Assembly: GCF_049340185.1 (NCBI RefSeq)
Contig: NZ_JBMPPC010000006.1
Span: 186,001-250,000 of the forward strand
Reading direction: 5' to 3'
From: Undibacterium sp049340185
GTDB lineage: Bacteria > Pseudomonadota > Gammaproteobacteria > Burkholderiales > Burkholderiaceae_D
Length of the DNA: 64,000 nucleotides
Shown here in pieces: positions 7,589-15,806 of this stretch. A model generated the notes under the pieces. It was given only the letters and a program-made list of their open reading frames with translations, made no database searches and was not told where the DNA came from. A program made the translations under genes and the position numbers. How positions within the stretch are numbered: the stretch's first letter is position 1; each line of letters starts with the position of its first letter.

Positions 7589-9775
7589 TTATTCCCCGTC
7601 CGTGTCCGATAAGGAACCCAGGCGCTGCATCAGACTTTGCTGAGCACAGATTGACGCTTGCTTGGTGCGGGCTTTTTTGCGGTGATAGTCGCCGTCGCTG
7701 TCGAGTGTCCAGGCGTTGACATTGTCCTTGAGATAGGGATCAAGACCTTCGGTGATAACACGTTTTTTCAGGGATTTATCCAGGACCGGGAACGCGACTT
7801 CAATACGGCGGAATAGATTGCGGCTCATCCAGTCGGCGCTGGCGAGATGCACGTCGTGAGCGAGATCGTTGCGGAAATAATAGATGCGGCTATGTTCCAG
7901 AAAGCGGCCGATGATGGAGCGCACTTTGATGTTTTCTGATAAGCCGGGGACGCCGGGACGCAGCGCGCAGGCACCACGCACGATCAGGTCAATTTTGACG
8001 CCGTCGGCTGACGCCGCATACAGCGCACGGATCACGGATTCATCAAGCAAGGCATTCATCTTGGCGATAATCCGTCCCGGCCTGCCAGAGCGGGCAATCT
8101 TGGCTTCGTTACGGATGGCTTTGATGATTTGCGGTTGCAAGGCAAATGGTGCCAGCCACAAATAGTCGAGTTTTTTCGGTTTATTCAGGCCAGTCAGATG
8201 GATGAATACTTCGTTTACCTCAGCAGCAATCGCCGGATGTGCCGTCAGCAGACCAAAATCCGTATAAAACTTGGTCGTCGACGGATGGTAATTGCCAGTG
8301 CCCAGATGCGCGTAATGCCGCAATGCACCACCTTCTTCGCGACGGATCACTAGAGCCAGTTTGGCGTGGGTCTTTAATCCGACCACACCGTAGACCACCT
8401 GTGCACCAGCGCGTTGCAGGCGATCTGCCCAGTTGATATTGGCTTCTTCATCAAAGCGCGCCATCAACTCGACCACGACAGTGACTTCTTTGCCGTGGCG
8501 TGCGGCGGTGATCAGCGACTCCATCAGATCCGAATTCATGCCAGTGCGGTAAATCGTTTGCTTGATTGCTACCACCGCCGGATCGAGCGATGCTGAGCGG
8601 ATGAAGTCGATCACTGTCTGGAAAGGCTGAAACGGATGATGCAACAAAATATCTTGTTTACCGAGCAGGGTGAAGATGTCGGCGTGTGTGTATTTGGAAT
8701 TGATCTTCGCAGAGAACGGCGGGAAGCGCAGATTCGGCTGCTTGACATGATCCACCAGCTCAGACAGGCGCACCATATTGACCGGGCCATCGACCGGATA
8801 TAACCGGTCCCGATTAAGCGAGAATTGCGACAACAGAAACTGCGCAAGATCGTCCGGACAGTTTTTAGCGACTTCCAGACGGACGGCTGCGCCAAACTGA
8901 CGCGTCTGTAATTCGCCTTGCAAGGCCTGACGCAAATTTTTCACTTCTTCTTCATCGACCCACAGATCACTATCGCGTGTTACGCGGAATTGCGAATAAG
9001 CGAGAACTTCACGTCCGTTGAATAAATCGCCGATATGCGCATGAATCACCGATGACAGCAGGCAGAACGATAAACCTTTATCTGACAACTCATCCGGCAG
9101 CTTGATCACCCTTGGCAGGACGCGCGGAGCCTTGACAATGGCAATCGCAGTACCGCGGCCGAAGGCATCTTTACCAGCCAGCGAGACGATAAAGTTCAGA
9201 CTCTTATTCACTACTTGCGGGAAGGGATGGGCGGGATCGAGGCCGATCGGGGTCAGCAGCGGTTTTACCTCGCGTTCAAAGTAGGCCTTGACCCAGGCTC
9301 TTTGTGCTTCGTTTCTATCGGTGTGGCGCAACAGGTGTATATGTTTGCGTGCCAGTTGCGGCAAAATTTCCTGATTCAGGACTTCGTATTGACGTTTGGC
9401 GAGCTCATGACATTCTTTATTAATCCTGTCCATCATCGCGACGAAGGCCGGATGTTGCGCCAATTCGCCATCTACGGTGTTCTGTGCCAGCAGGCTTGCA
9501 ACCCGGACTTCAAAGAATTCATCGAGATTGCTACCGACGATGCACAAATAACGCAAGCGCTCCATTAGAGGAATAGTTTTGTCCTCGGCCTGTGCCAGTA
9601 CCCGCCAGTTAAAAGCGATTTGTGACATCTCGCGATCAAGGAAAATCGCTGATCGCGGTAATTCCTGATGTGTTGTCATAGAAGTCGCAGGCTTGACCTG
9701 AGTGCTTTGCTCAATCGGTTCGACAGGCGTTGCCACTGATTCCGCCGGCGGGTTGGGGGCTTTCTGATCTTGCAT
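7589..9775 (-). CDS. ppk: Polyphosphate kinase 1
   Basis: A PPK1 protein that builds inorganic polyphosphate from the terminal phosphate of ATP. Conserved blocks include LDREMSQIAFNWRVLAQAED (N domain), LDEFFEVRVA, and the catalytic HAKLALVIRREEG and HLGTGNYHPSTT segments of the two phospholipase-D-like C domains containing the phosphorylated His. The frame stays open up to a TTG at 9832, which falls inside the PHO-like repeats, so I take ATG 9775 (728 residues); ATG 9680 is another option and would give about the 690 residues of E. coli Ppk. The N-terminal 30 residues before the conserved domain are Pro/Thr-rich. The gene is divergent from pstS and co-transcribed with sixA. Confidence 0.93.
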   Translation of the reverse strand: MQDQKAPNPPAESVATPVEPIEQSTQVKPATSMTTHQELPRSAIFLDREMSQIAFNWRVLAQAEDKTIPLMERLRYLCIVGSNLDEFFEVRVASLLAQNTVDGELAQHPAFVAMMDRINKECHELAKRQYEVLNQEILPQLARKHIHLLRHTDRNEAQRAWVKAYFEREVKPLLTPIGLDPAHPFPQVVNKSLNFIVSLAGKDAFGRGTAIAIVKAPRVLPRVIKLPDELSDKGLSFCLLSSVIHAHIGDLFNGREVLAYSQFRVTRDSDLWVDEEEVKNLRQALQGELQTRQFGAAVRLEVAKNCPDDLAQFLLSQFSLNRDRLYPVDGPVNMVRLSELVDHVKQPNLRFPPFSAKINSKYTHADIFTLLGKQDILLHHPFQPFQTVIDFIRSASLDPAVVAIKQTIYRTGMNSDLMESLITAARHGKEVTVVVELMARFDEEANINWADRLQRAGAQVVYGVVGLKTHAKLALVIRREEGGALRHYAHLGTGNYHPSTTKFYTDFGLLTAHPAIAAEVNEVFIHLTGLNKPKKLDYLWLAPFALQPQIIKAIRNEAKIARSGRPGRIIAKMNALLDESVIRALYAASADGVKIDLIVRGACALRPGVPGLSENIKVRSIIGRFLEHSRIYYFRNDLAHDVHLASADWMSRNLFRRIEVAFPVLDKSLKKRVITEGLDPYLKDNVNAWTLDSDGDYHRKKARTKQASICAQQSLMQRLGSLSDTDGE

Positions 9776-9833
9776 GTTTGCTCGCGTGTCATAGAGACCG
9801 TCATATAGGTGCAGTGGATTGTAAAGAGGCAAT

Positions 9834-9861
9834 ATGACAAGTTTATGACAATTAATGACAT
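9834..9861 (-). promoter_or_regulatory. PHO-like repeats facing ppk
   Basis: Three TGTCAT half-sites read on the minus strand (ATGACA on plus at 9834, 9845 and 9855) are spaced 11 and 10 bp. This matches the PhoB half-site core and lies 60-85 bp upstream of the chosen ppk start. The 10-bp spacing and T or A at the first base make it weaker than the pstS-facing site. Confidence 0.65.
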
Positions 9862-9892
9862 ACTAATCCTGTATTTCATCAAATATTATTGT

Positions 9893-9910
9893 GCGTCATA
9901 ATCCTGTCAT
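9893..9910 (+). promoter_or_regulatory. PHO box facing pstS
   Basis: GCGTCAT (9893) and CTGTCAT (9904) are 11 bp apart, giving an 18-bp box close to the PhoB consensus about 100 bp upstream of the pstS start. With the minus-facing repeats this makes ppk-sixA and the pst operon divergent members of the Pho regulon. Confidence 0.8.
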
Positions 9911-10008
9911 ATTTGACTTGTAAAGTTCGCTGCGTAATAAATCAGTTATAAACCAGCAGTAATGGACCAGATCCAGACCGCTACGTGTTATTTAACCCCG
10001 AGGTGAAT

Positions 10009-11055
10009 ATGCAACTCAATCGACTCTTTACATCTTTGATGATCGCGTTTGTTACAGCGACAGCATCCGTTTCAGCAGTTCAAGCCGCCGACATGACCGG
10101 CGCAGGTGCGACTTTCCCTTATCCTATTTATGCAAAATGGGCAGAAGCTTACAAAAAAGCAACGGGTAACGGCCTCAACTATCAATCCATCGGTTCCGGT
10201 GGTGGTATCAAACAGATTAAAGCAAAGACAGTCGATTTCGGCGCGTCTGATATGCCTTTGAAGCTCGAAGAATTGGATGCAGAAGGTTTGACGCAATTCC
10301 CGGCAATCATCGGTGGCGTGGTGCCGGTTGTCAATCTGGACGGTATCGCTCCGGGCAAAATGAAGATGACAGGCGACGTACTGGCGGCCATCTACATGGG
10401 CAAAATCACAAAATGGAATGCACCGGAAATCGCTGCAATCAATCCAGGTCTGAAACTGCCAGCAGAAGAAATCACTGTAGTACATCGCTCTGACGGTTCA
10501 GGCACTACATTCCTGTGGTCCGATTACCTGTCTAAAGTCAATCCAGAATTCAAAACAGTCGTTGGCGCAAGCACTGCGGTCAAATGGCCAGTAGGTCTGG
10601 GCGGTAAGGGTAATGAAGGCGTTGCCGCTAACGTACAGCGTATTAAGAACTCCATCGGCTACGTTGAATATGCTTATGTTAAGCGTAACAAAATGATTTA
10701 CACCTTGTTGAAAAATGCAGATGGTCAATTCGCTGAACCAGATGATGAAAACTTCAAAGCGGCAGCCGCAGGTGCAGACTGGTCTAAAGCCCCAGGCATG
10801 TACCTGGTGTTGACTAACCAGCCTGGCAAAGTCACATGGCCTATCACTGGCGCGTCGTTCATCTTGATGCACAAAGCTCAGGCTGATGCTGAAAAAGGTA
10901 AAGAAGTATTGAAATTCTTTGACTGGGCATTCAAAAACGGCGGTGCAATGGCAACGGAACTGGAATATGTGTCCCTGCCACCAGCGGTAGTCAAGCTGAT
11001 CGAAGATAGCTGGAAAGCAAAAGTCAAAGACGCATCTGGCAAGGCAATCTGGTAA
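10009..11055 (+). CDS. pstS: Phosphate ABC transporter substrate-binding protein PstS
   Basis: A 348-residue periplasmic high-affinity phosphate receptor. The start is ATG 10009, eight codons inside the longest frame, because it follows a GAGGTG ribosome site by a normal distance. The signal peptide is residues 1-26 (VQA|AD). Phosphate-binding loops are intact: GAGATFP 31-37, IGSGGG 61-66, FGASD 77-81 and SDGSGTT 161-167. It is first in the pstSCAB-phoU-phoBR run, behind a PHO box. A strong hairpin after the gene probably lets it be made in excess over the membrane subunits. Confidence 0.97.
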   Translation: MQLNRLFTSLMIAFVTATASVSAVQAADMTGAGATFPYPIYAKWAEAYKKATGNGLNYQSIGSGGGIKQIKAKTVDFGASDMPLKLEELDAEGLTQFPAIIGGVVPVVNLDGIAPGKMKMTGDVLAAIYMGKITKWNAPEIAAINPGLKLPAEEITVVHRSDGSGTTFLWSDYLSKVNPEFKTVVGASTAVKWPVGLGGKGNEGVAANVQRIKNSIGYVEYAYVKRNKMIYTLLKNADGQFAEPDDENFKAAAAGADWSKAPGMYLVLTNQPGKVTWPITGASFILMHKAQADAEKGKEVLKFFDWAFKNGGAMATELEYVSLPPAVVKLIEDSWKAKVKDASGKAIW

Positions 11056-11149
11056 TTAGTTTGATCGATTGATCGGCACTTGATGATGAATTTCCATCAT
11101 CAATGTGCATGATTCAACTAAGTAAAAGCAGTAAAGCTAGCAGTACAAA

Positions 11150-11189
11150 GCAAAGTGGAATCCGCGGTTGAGAGCGGTATCCACTTTGC
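11150..11189 (+). other. Stem-loop between pstS and pstC
   Basis: Arms GCAAAGTGGAATCCGC (11150-11165) and GCGGTATCCACTTTGC (11174-11189) pair over 16 positions with a two-base mismatch and an 8-base loop. No T-run follows, so it is not a classical terminator. Position suggests mRNA stabilisation of pstS or partial termination before pstCAB. Confidence 0.7.
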
Positions 11190-11257
11190 CCATAGTGTCA
11201 GAAGTTCCGTAAGACTCAGAACAGCCCCTGAACGATTACCCGAACTACTTTAATGAG

Positions 11258-12331
11258 ATGGAATTGTGTTCCATGCAGATACAACAACCTTCGATAGCCA
11301 TGTCCACGCCCACTTCTCCAGCCAGCCCAAGCACCCTCCAGAACCACTCTCAGGTTGCTGCTTCGGCGCAATCGGCAGAAGTCAATATGGTCGCGGTCAT
11401 GCGACGTCAGCAATGGCAAGATTTTATCTTCCACAAGCTGACATTCAGTTTTGCTCTATTCGTATTGGTGGTGCTGATCGGCATCATCATTTCCCTGATT
11501 ATCCGTGCCTGGCCGGCTATGCAAGAGTTCGGCCCCGGATTCGTGACAACCATTGAGTGGGATCCGGTCAATGATAAATATGGCGGTCTGATTGCGATTG
11601 TCGGCACGCTCGCCACTTCGGTGATCGCGCTGCTGATTGCTTTCCCGGTCAGTTTTGGTATTGCCTTGTTTCTCACCGAAATTTGTCCGCCATGGCTCAA
11701 GCGTCCGCTCGGCACAGCGATTGAATTGCTGGCTGGTGTACCAAGTATTATTTACGGCATGTGGGGCTTGTTCGTATTTGCGCCACTATTCTCTGAATAC
11801 ATACAGCCTGCATTGCACAACACGCTGGGTAAATTGCCCGTCATCGGCGTGATGTTCTCCGGTCCTATGATCGGTATCGGTATTCTGGCGGCAGGCGTGA
11901 TTCTGGCAATCATGATTATTCCGTTCATCTCCTCCGTCATGCGCGATGTGTTTGAAGTCGTTCCTCCGGTATTAAAAGAATCTGCCTACGGCCTCGGTTG
12001 CACTAAATGGGAAGTCGTCCGCAAAATCGTTTTGCCTTACACCAAAATCGGTGTCGTCGGCGGCGTCATGCTCGGTCTAGGCCGCGCCCTTGGCGAGACC
12101 ATGGCGATTACCTTTGTGATCGGTAATGCGCATAAATTATCTTGGTCCCTGTTCGCAGCAGGTAACAGTATTGCTTCGACTCTCGCGAATGAATTTGCTG
12201 AAGCGGAGACAGTGCTACATACCTCATCCTTGTTCTTGCTGGGTCTGATCCTGTTTGTGATTACCTTTGTCGTGCTGTCGGCTGCCAAGCTGATGCTCCT
12301 GGGTTTAAGTAAAAAAGAAGGTGCAAAATGA
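11258..12331 (+). CDS. pstC: Phosphate ABC transporter permease PstC
   Basis: Inner-membrane permease of the Pst transporter, up to 357 residues with six hydrophobic segments after a long Ser/Pro-rich N-terminal stretch. The permease EAA-loop region (KESAYGLGCTKWEVVRKIVLP, followed by LGRALGETMA) is intact. The start is uncertain: ATG at 11258, 11273 and 11300 are all in frame and none has a strong ribosome site. The stop overlaps pstA (ATGA). It works with PstA as the membrane channel that receives phosphate from PstS. Confidence 0.95.
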   Translation: MELCSMQIQQPSIAMSTPTSPASPSTLQNHSQVAASAQSAEVNMVAVMRRQQWQDFIFHKLTFSFALFVLVVLIGIIISLIIRAWPAMQEFGPGFVTTIEWDPVNDKYGGLIAIVGTLATSVIALLIAFPVSFGIALFLTEICPPWLKRPLGTAIELLAGVPSIIYGMWGLFVFAPLFSEYIQPALHNTLGKLPVIGVMFSGPMIGIGILAAGVILAIMIIPFISSVMRDVFEVVPPVLKESAYGLGCTKWEVVRKIVLPYTKIGVVGGVMLGLGRALGETMAITFVIGNAHKLSWSLFAAGNSIASTLANEFAEAETVLHTSSLFLLGLILFVITFVVLSAAKLMLLGLSKKEGAK

Positions 12332-13224
12332 GCGACAACTACCTGGCGGCAGCGCCTTTGCCGTTGAATTCTTCTCCAGATAATCCTGTTTATAAACGTC
12401 GTCTGCTGACGCACAAAATCGGTATCGCCTTATCTTCGCTGGCGATGGCCTTGGGTGTGTTCTTTCTGATGTGGATACTGGCGACCTTGCTGATCAAAGG
12501 TTTTTCGGCAATTAGTCTGGCAATGTTTGTCGACACCACACCGGCACCAGGCAGTGATGGTGGCGGTCTGATGAATGCGATTGTCGGTAGCTTTATGATG
12601 GTCGGATTTGCGACACTGATTAGTACGCCGATTGGTATTCTGGCCGGTATTTATCTCGCAGAGTATGGTGATAAGAGCTGGTTCGGCGGCGTCACGCGTT
12701 TTGTGACAGATATTATGTTGTCTGCGCCCTCGATTGTGATTGGTTTGTTCGTGTATGCAATCTATGTGTACAACGTCAAACATTTTTCTGGTTGGGCCGG
12801 TAGTCTGGCGATCTCACTGATTGCGATCCCTGTGGTAGTTCGCACTACCGATAATATGCTGGGTTTGGTGCCAACCAGCTTGCGCGAAGCCGCATTTGCG
12901 CTAGGTGCGCCACGCTGGAAAGTCGCTTTGCTGATACGTTTGCGCGCAGTCAAGGCAGGTGTCATTACCGGTATCTTGTTAGCGGTGGCGCGTATCTCCG
13001 GCGAGACGGCACCCTTGTTATTCACCGCCCTGAATAACCAGTTCTATAACGGTAATATGAATAAGCCGATGGCGAATTTGCCCGTCGTGATCTACCAGTT
13101 TGCAATGAGTCCTTACGACAACTGGCGTGAGCTGGCTTGGGGTGGCGCCTTGCTGATTACGTTTAGTGTGTTGGGACTGAATATTCTGTCACGCACGATG
13201 TTCAACCAAAAAGTTCAGAACTAA
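12328..13224 (+). CDS. pstA: Phosphate ABC transporter permease PstA
   Basis: A 298-residue second permease subunit. It has an N-terminal membrane segment near residues 33-57, a periplasmic loop (VDTTPAPGSDGGGLMNAIVGS) typical of PstA, and the EAA loop TSLREAAFALGAPRWKVALLIRL with ISGETAPLLFTAL downstream. It overlaps pstC by ATGA, and pstB starts 18 bases after it, so the three are translated together. It forms the transmembrane pore with PstC and contacts the PstB ATPase. Confidence 0.96.
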   Translation: MSDNYLAAAPLPLNSSPDNPVYKRRLLTHKIGIALSSLAMALGVFFLMWILATLLIKGFSAISLAMFVDTTPAPGSDGGGLMNAIVGSFMMVGFATLISTPIGILAGIYLAEYGDKSWFGGVTRFVTDIMLSAPSIVIGLFVYAIYVYNVKHFSGWAGSLAISLIAIPVVVRTTDNMLGLVPTSLREAAFALGAPRWKVALLIRLRAVKAGVITGILLAVARISGETAPLLFTALNNQFYNGNMNKPMANLPVVIYQFAMSPYDNWRELAWGGALLITFSVLGLNILSRTMFNQKVQN

Positions 13225-13241
13225 TTTCCTTGGAATCCATA

Positions 13242-14039
13242 ATGACAATGACCATGACAGAGCCAGCAGCATCGACTATTGACAGCAAAATGGCGATCGA
13301 AATTTCAGGGTTGAATTTTTTCTATGGCGCGACCCGCAGTTTGCGCGATATCAACCTGAATATCCGCGACAAAAAAGTAACTGCCTTTATTGGCCCATCC
13401 GGTTGCGGTAAATCGACTTTGCTGCGCACCCTGAACCGTATGTATGATCTGTACCCAGGCCAACGTGCCGAAGGTCAGATCATGTACAACGGCAAAAATA
13501 TTCTCGATGCAAATCAGGATATCAACCTGCTGCGCGCTAAAGTTGGTATGGTGTTTCAGAAGCCCACACCGTTTCCGATGTCGGTCTATGACAACATCGC
13601 GTTCGGCGTGCGTTTGTACGAAAACTTGTCCAAAGGCGAGATGGATGAGCGCGTTGAATGGTCCCTGAAAAAAGCAGCGCTCTGGACCGAAGTCAAAGAC
13701 AAGCTGAACAAGAGCGGTCTGAGTTTGTCCGGTGGTCAGCAACAACGTTTGTGTATCGCCCGCGGCGTATCCGTCAAGCCAGATGTACTGCTGCTTGATG
13801 AACCAACCTCGGCACTGGATCCGATCTCGACCGTTAAGATCGAAGAATTGATTCATGAGCTGAAAGAGGATTACACCATCGCAATCGTGACCCACAATAT
13901 GCAACAGGCAGCCCGCTGCTCGGACTTCACCGCGTATATGTATCTGGGTGAATTGGTGGAATTCGGTGAGACGGATCAGATTTTTATGAATCCTGTGAAA
14001 AAAGAAACGCAGGATTACATCACTGGCCGTTTCGGCTAG
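13242..14039 (+). CDS. pstB: Phosphate ABC transporter ATP-binding protein PstB
   Basis: A 265-residue ATPase that powers phosphate import. Walker A is GPSGCGKST (about residues 49-57), the Q-loop is MVFQKPTPFPMSVYDN, the ABC signature is LSGGQQQRL and Walker B is VLLLDEPTSALD, followed by the switch His in VTHNM. I start at ATG 13242; the longer frame begins with a TTG at 13230 only four codons upstream, and ATGs at 13248 and 13254 are also in frame. A long palindrome follows before phoU. Confidence 0.97.
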   Translation: MTMTMTEPAASTIDSKMAIEISGLNFFYGATRSLRDINLNIRDKKVTAFIGPSGCGKSTLLRTLNRMYDLYPGQRAEGQIMYNGKNILDANQDINLLRAKVGMVFQKPTPFPMSVYDNIAFGVRLYENLSKGEMDERVEWSLKKAALWTEVKDKLNKSGLSLSGGQQQRLCIARGVSVKPDVLLLDEPTSALDPISTVKIEELIHELKEDYTIAIVTHNMQQAARCSDFTAYMYLGELVEFGETDQIFMNPVKKETQDYITGRFG

Positions 14040-14046
14040 TCGCACA

Positions 14047-14153
14047 CTGATTAAGCTACTGCGCGGAGCGATCTTGGTTCGGCGATGCTCGACGTACTAA
14101 AGTACGACTGCGCTTCTCAAACCAAGCTAGCCCCGCTCGCTATGCTTAATCAG
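14047..14153. repeat. 107-bp imperfect palindrome between pstB and phoU
   Basis: Outer arms CTGATTAAGC and GCTTAATCAG pair perfectly, an inner CTTGGTT pairs with AACCAAG, and the tip CGTACT-AA-AGTACG pairs perfectly; the stretches between are partly matched. As RNA it would form one long hairpin in the pstB-phoU transcript. No other copy was seen in this window. Confidence 0.8.
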
Positions 14154-14214
14154 CGCGCTTGTGAGATATTTAAGTAAAAACCAAGCAAAAAAATTGCACA
14201 TTTAGGAGCATACC

Positions 14215-14925
14215 GTGACAGGCGAACATTCTTCAAAACAGTATGACAATGATCTGGAAACGATTCGTTCTAAGGTCTTGTTGATGGGCGGTCTGGTGGA
14301 GAGCCATTTCCATGATGCGATGTCCTGCTTTCGCACTGGTAATGCTGAGCATGCCGAGCAGGTGATTAAATCGGATCTGGAAGTGAATCGCCTTGAAGTG
14401 ACTCTGGACGATATGTGCAGTCATCTGATCGTCAAGCGCCAGCCGGCAGCAAATGATTTGCGCACTGTCATGGCAACGGGAAAAGTAATTACCGATCTCG
14501 AACGTATCGGTGACGAGTCGACCAAGATTGCCCGGATATCACGCGATGCAAGTCTGGCACGCAAGCAGCAAGCGCTTTTCAACGGATATGATGCCGTGCG
14601 TGTTCTGGCAGCGAGTGTTGGCGATATGTTGCATCAGTCGCTAGATGCGTTTGCGCGTCTGGATCAGGCTAAGGCAGTGCAGCTGATCGCTCAGGATGCC
14701 TTGATCGACAACGACTTCCGTTCGATCATGCGCAATCTGATCACCTTCATGATGGAAGACCCGAGTACGATCTCGTCGACACTGGATGCGCTGTGGGTGG
14801 CAAAGGCAATCGAGCGCATCGGTGATCACGCCAAAAATATCGCAGAACACACTATCTACATCGTCGAAGGTAAAGACATTCGTCACTCCGACTATGTAGC
14901 GACTAAACAAGAGCAAAGTAACTAA
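14215..14925 (+). CDS. phoU: Phosphate signalling protein PhoU
   Basis: A 236-residue all-alpha protein of two PhoU repeats (about residues 15-110 and 120-215). Metal-binding type helices are visible as MATGKVITDLERIGDESTKIARI in the first repeat and ALWVAKAIERIGDHAKNIAEHTIYI in the second. PhoU links the Pst transporter to PhoR and keeps PhoB off when phosphate is plentiful. The start is GTG 14215, eight bases after TAGGAG. It sits between pstB and phoB, the usual betaproteobacterial order. Confidence 0.96.
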   Translation: MTGEHSSKQYDNDLETIRSKVLLMGGLVESHFHDAMSCFRTGNAEHAEQVIKSDLEVNRLEVTLDDMCSHLIVKRQPAANDLRTVMATGKVITDLERIGDESTKIARISRDASLARKQQALFNGYDAVRVLAASVGDMLHQSLDAFARLDQAKAVQLIAQDALIDNDFRSIMRNLITFMMEDPSTISSTLDALWVAKAIERIGDHAKNIAEHTIYIVEGKDIRHSDYVATKQEQSN

Positions 14926-14933
14926 TTTATTCT

Positions 14934-15626
14934 ATGATGGCTGCTGACAAGACTACTATTCTCATCGTTGAAGATGAGCCCGCCATCGTCGAGCTGGTGA
15001 CCTTTACCTTGCGCGCCAGCGGATGGAATACCTATTCCGTCAATAACACGGCAGAGGCCTGGGAGTTTATTCAGCGCCGCACGCCGCAACTGGTGCTGCT
15101 TGATTGGATGTTGCCTGACCAGAGTGGTTTGCGTCTCTTGTCAAAGATCCGTGGTGACCGCCAACTGAACGAGGTACCGGTTATTATGCTGACGGCAAAA
15201 AGCATGGAAGAAGACAAGATTGCCGGTCTCGATCATGGTGCCGATGATTATGTGACGAAGCCATTCTCGCCGCGCGAGTTGACAGCCCGTATCAAAGCCT
15301 TGTTGCGTCGCAAGAGCCCCGAGCATGCACAAAGTGCGCTGGCTGCTGGTCCAGTGATCCTGGATCCGGTCAGTTGCACGGTCAAGATCGATGAGCAAAA
15401 GGTCGATATCGGTCATGCAGAATACAAGCTGCTCAAGTTTTTTATGGCGCATCCCGAGCGCGTATTCTCGCGCAGCCAGTTGCTCGACAAGGTCTGGGGC
15501 GATCATGTCGTTATCGAAGAGCGTACGGTCGACGTCCATGTGCTGCGTCTGCGCAAGGTACTGAAGAATGCGGAATCCTTGATTAAAACAGTGCGCAGCG
15601 TAGGATATATGCTGTCGGAGAAATAG
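14934..15626 (+). CDS. phoB: Phosphate regulon response regulator PhoB
   Basis: A 230-residue OmpR-type regulator. The receiver domain (residues about 8-122) has the phospho-acceptor D57 in LLDWMLP, the acidic pair at E13/D14 and K109 in VTKPF. The winged-helix domain (about 135-228) has the recognition region EERTVDVHVLRLRKVL. PhoB activates PHO-box promoters such as those upstream of olsB-plcP and pstS. A second ATG at 14937 is an equally likely start. It lies 8 bases after phoU. Confidence 0.97.
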   Translation: MMAADKTTILIVEDEPAIVELVTFTLRASGWNTYSVNNTAEAWEFIQRRTPQLVLLDWMLPDQSGLRLLSKIRGDRQLNEVPVIMLTAKSMEEDKIAGLDHGADDYVTKPFSPRELTARIKALLRRKSPEHAQSALAAGPVILDPVSCTVKIDEQKVDIGHAEYKLLKFFMAHPERVFSRSQLLDKVWGDHVVIEERTVDVHVLRLRKVLKNAESLIKTVRSVGYMLSEK

Positions 15627-15806
15627 AGCGGGGATCACCTTCGTTCGTGTTTCTGTAAGCGATCTAGGATCCCGCTGTATTTGCCAGACATTTTGATATA
15701 CTCCCCCTGTAATTAATAAAAAACAGCCCAATCCGCACATTCTTATTGGTGGATTGAAATATACAGGGGTAGAGTATTTTCTCTTAAGCGTTACTTAGGG
15801 TAGTTA
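15627..15806 (+). other. phoB-phoR spacer with two nested inverted repeats
   Basis: AGCGGGGATC near 15627 pairs with GATCCCGCT near 15668. Further on, CCCCTGTA (about 15705) pairs with TACAGGGG (about 15761), enclosing an inner CAATCCGC/GTGGATTG pair. Neither has a T-run. They may tune phoR expression relative to phoB. Confidence 0.5.

Noticed and set aside
9786..9804. GTGTCAT and CCGTCAT as a further PHO box
   Set aside because: The spacing is 12 bp, not 11, and it faces away from ppk just beyond its start; better sites lie next to it.
13305..14045. A 246-residue frame antisense to pstB
   Set aside because: It lies wholly opposite a certain gene, lacks any recognisable domain and follows the codon bias of the other strand.
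15141..15740. A 199-residue minus-strand frame opposite phoB
   Set aside because: Antisense to a clear response regulator; composition is that of a shadow frame.
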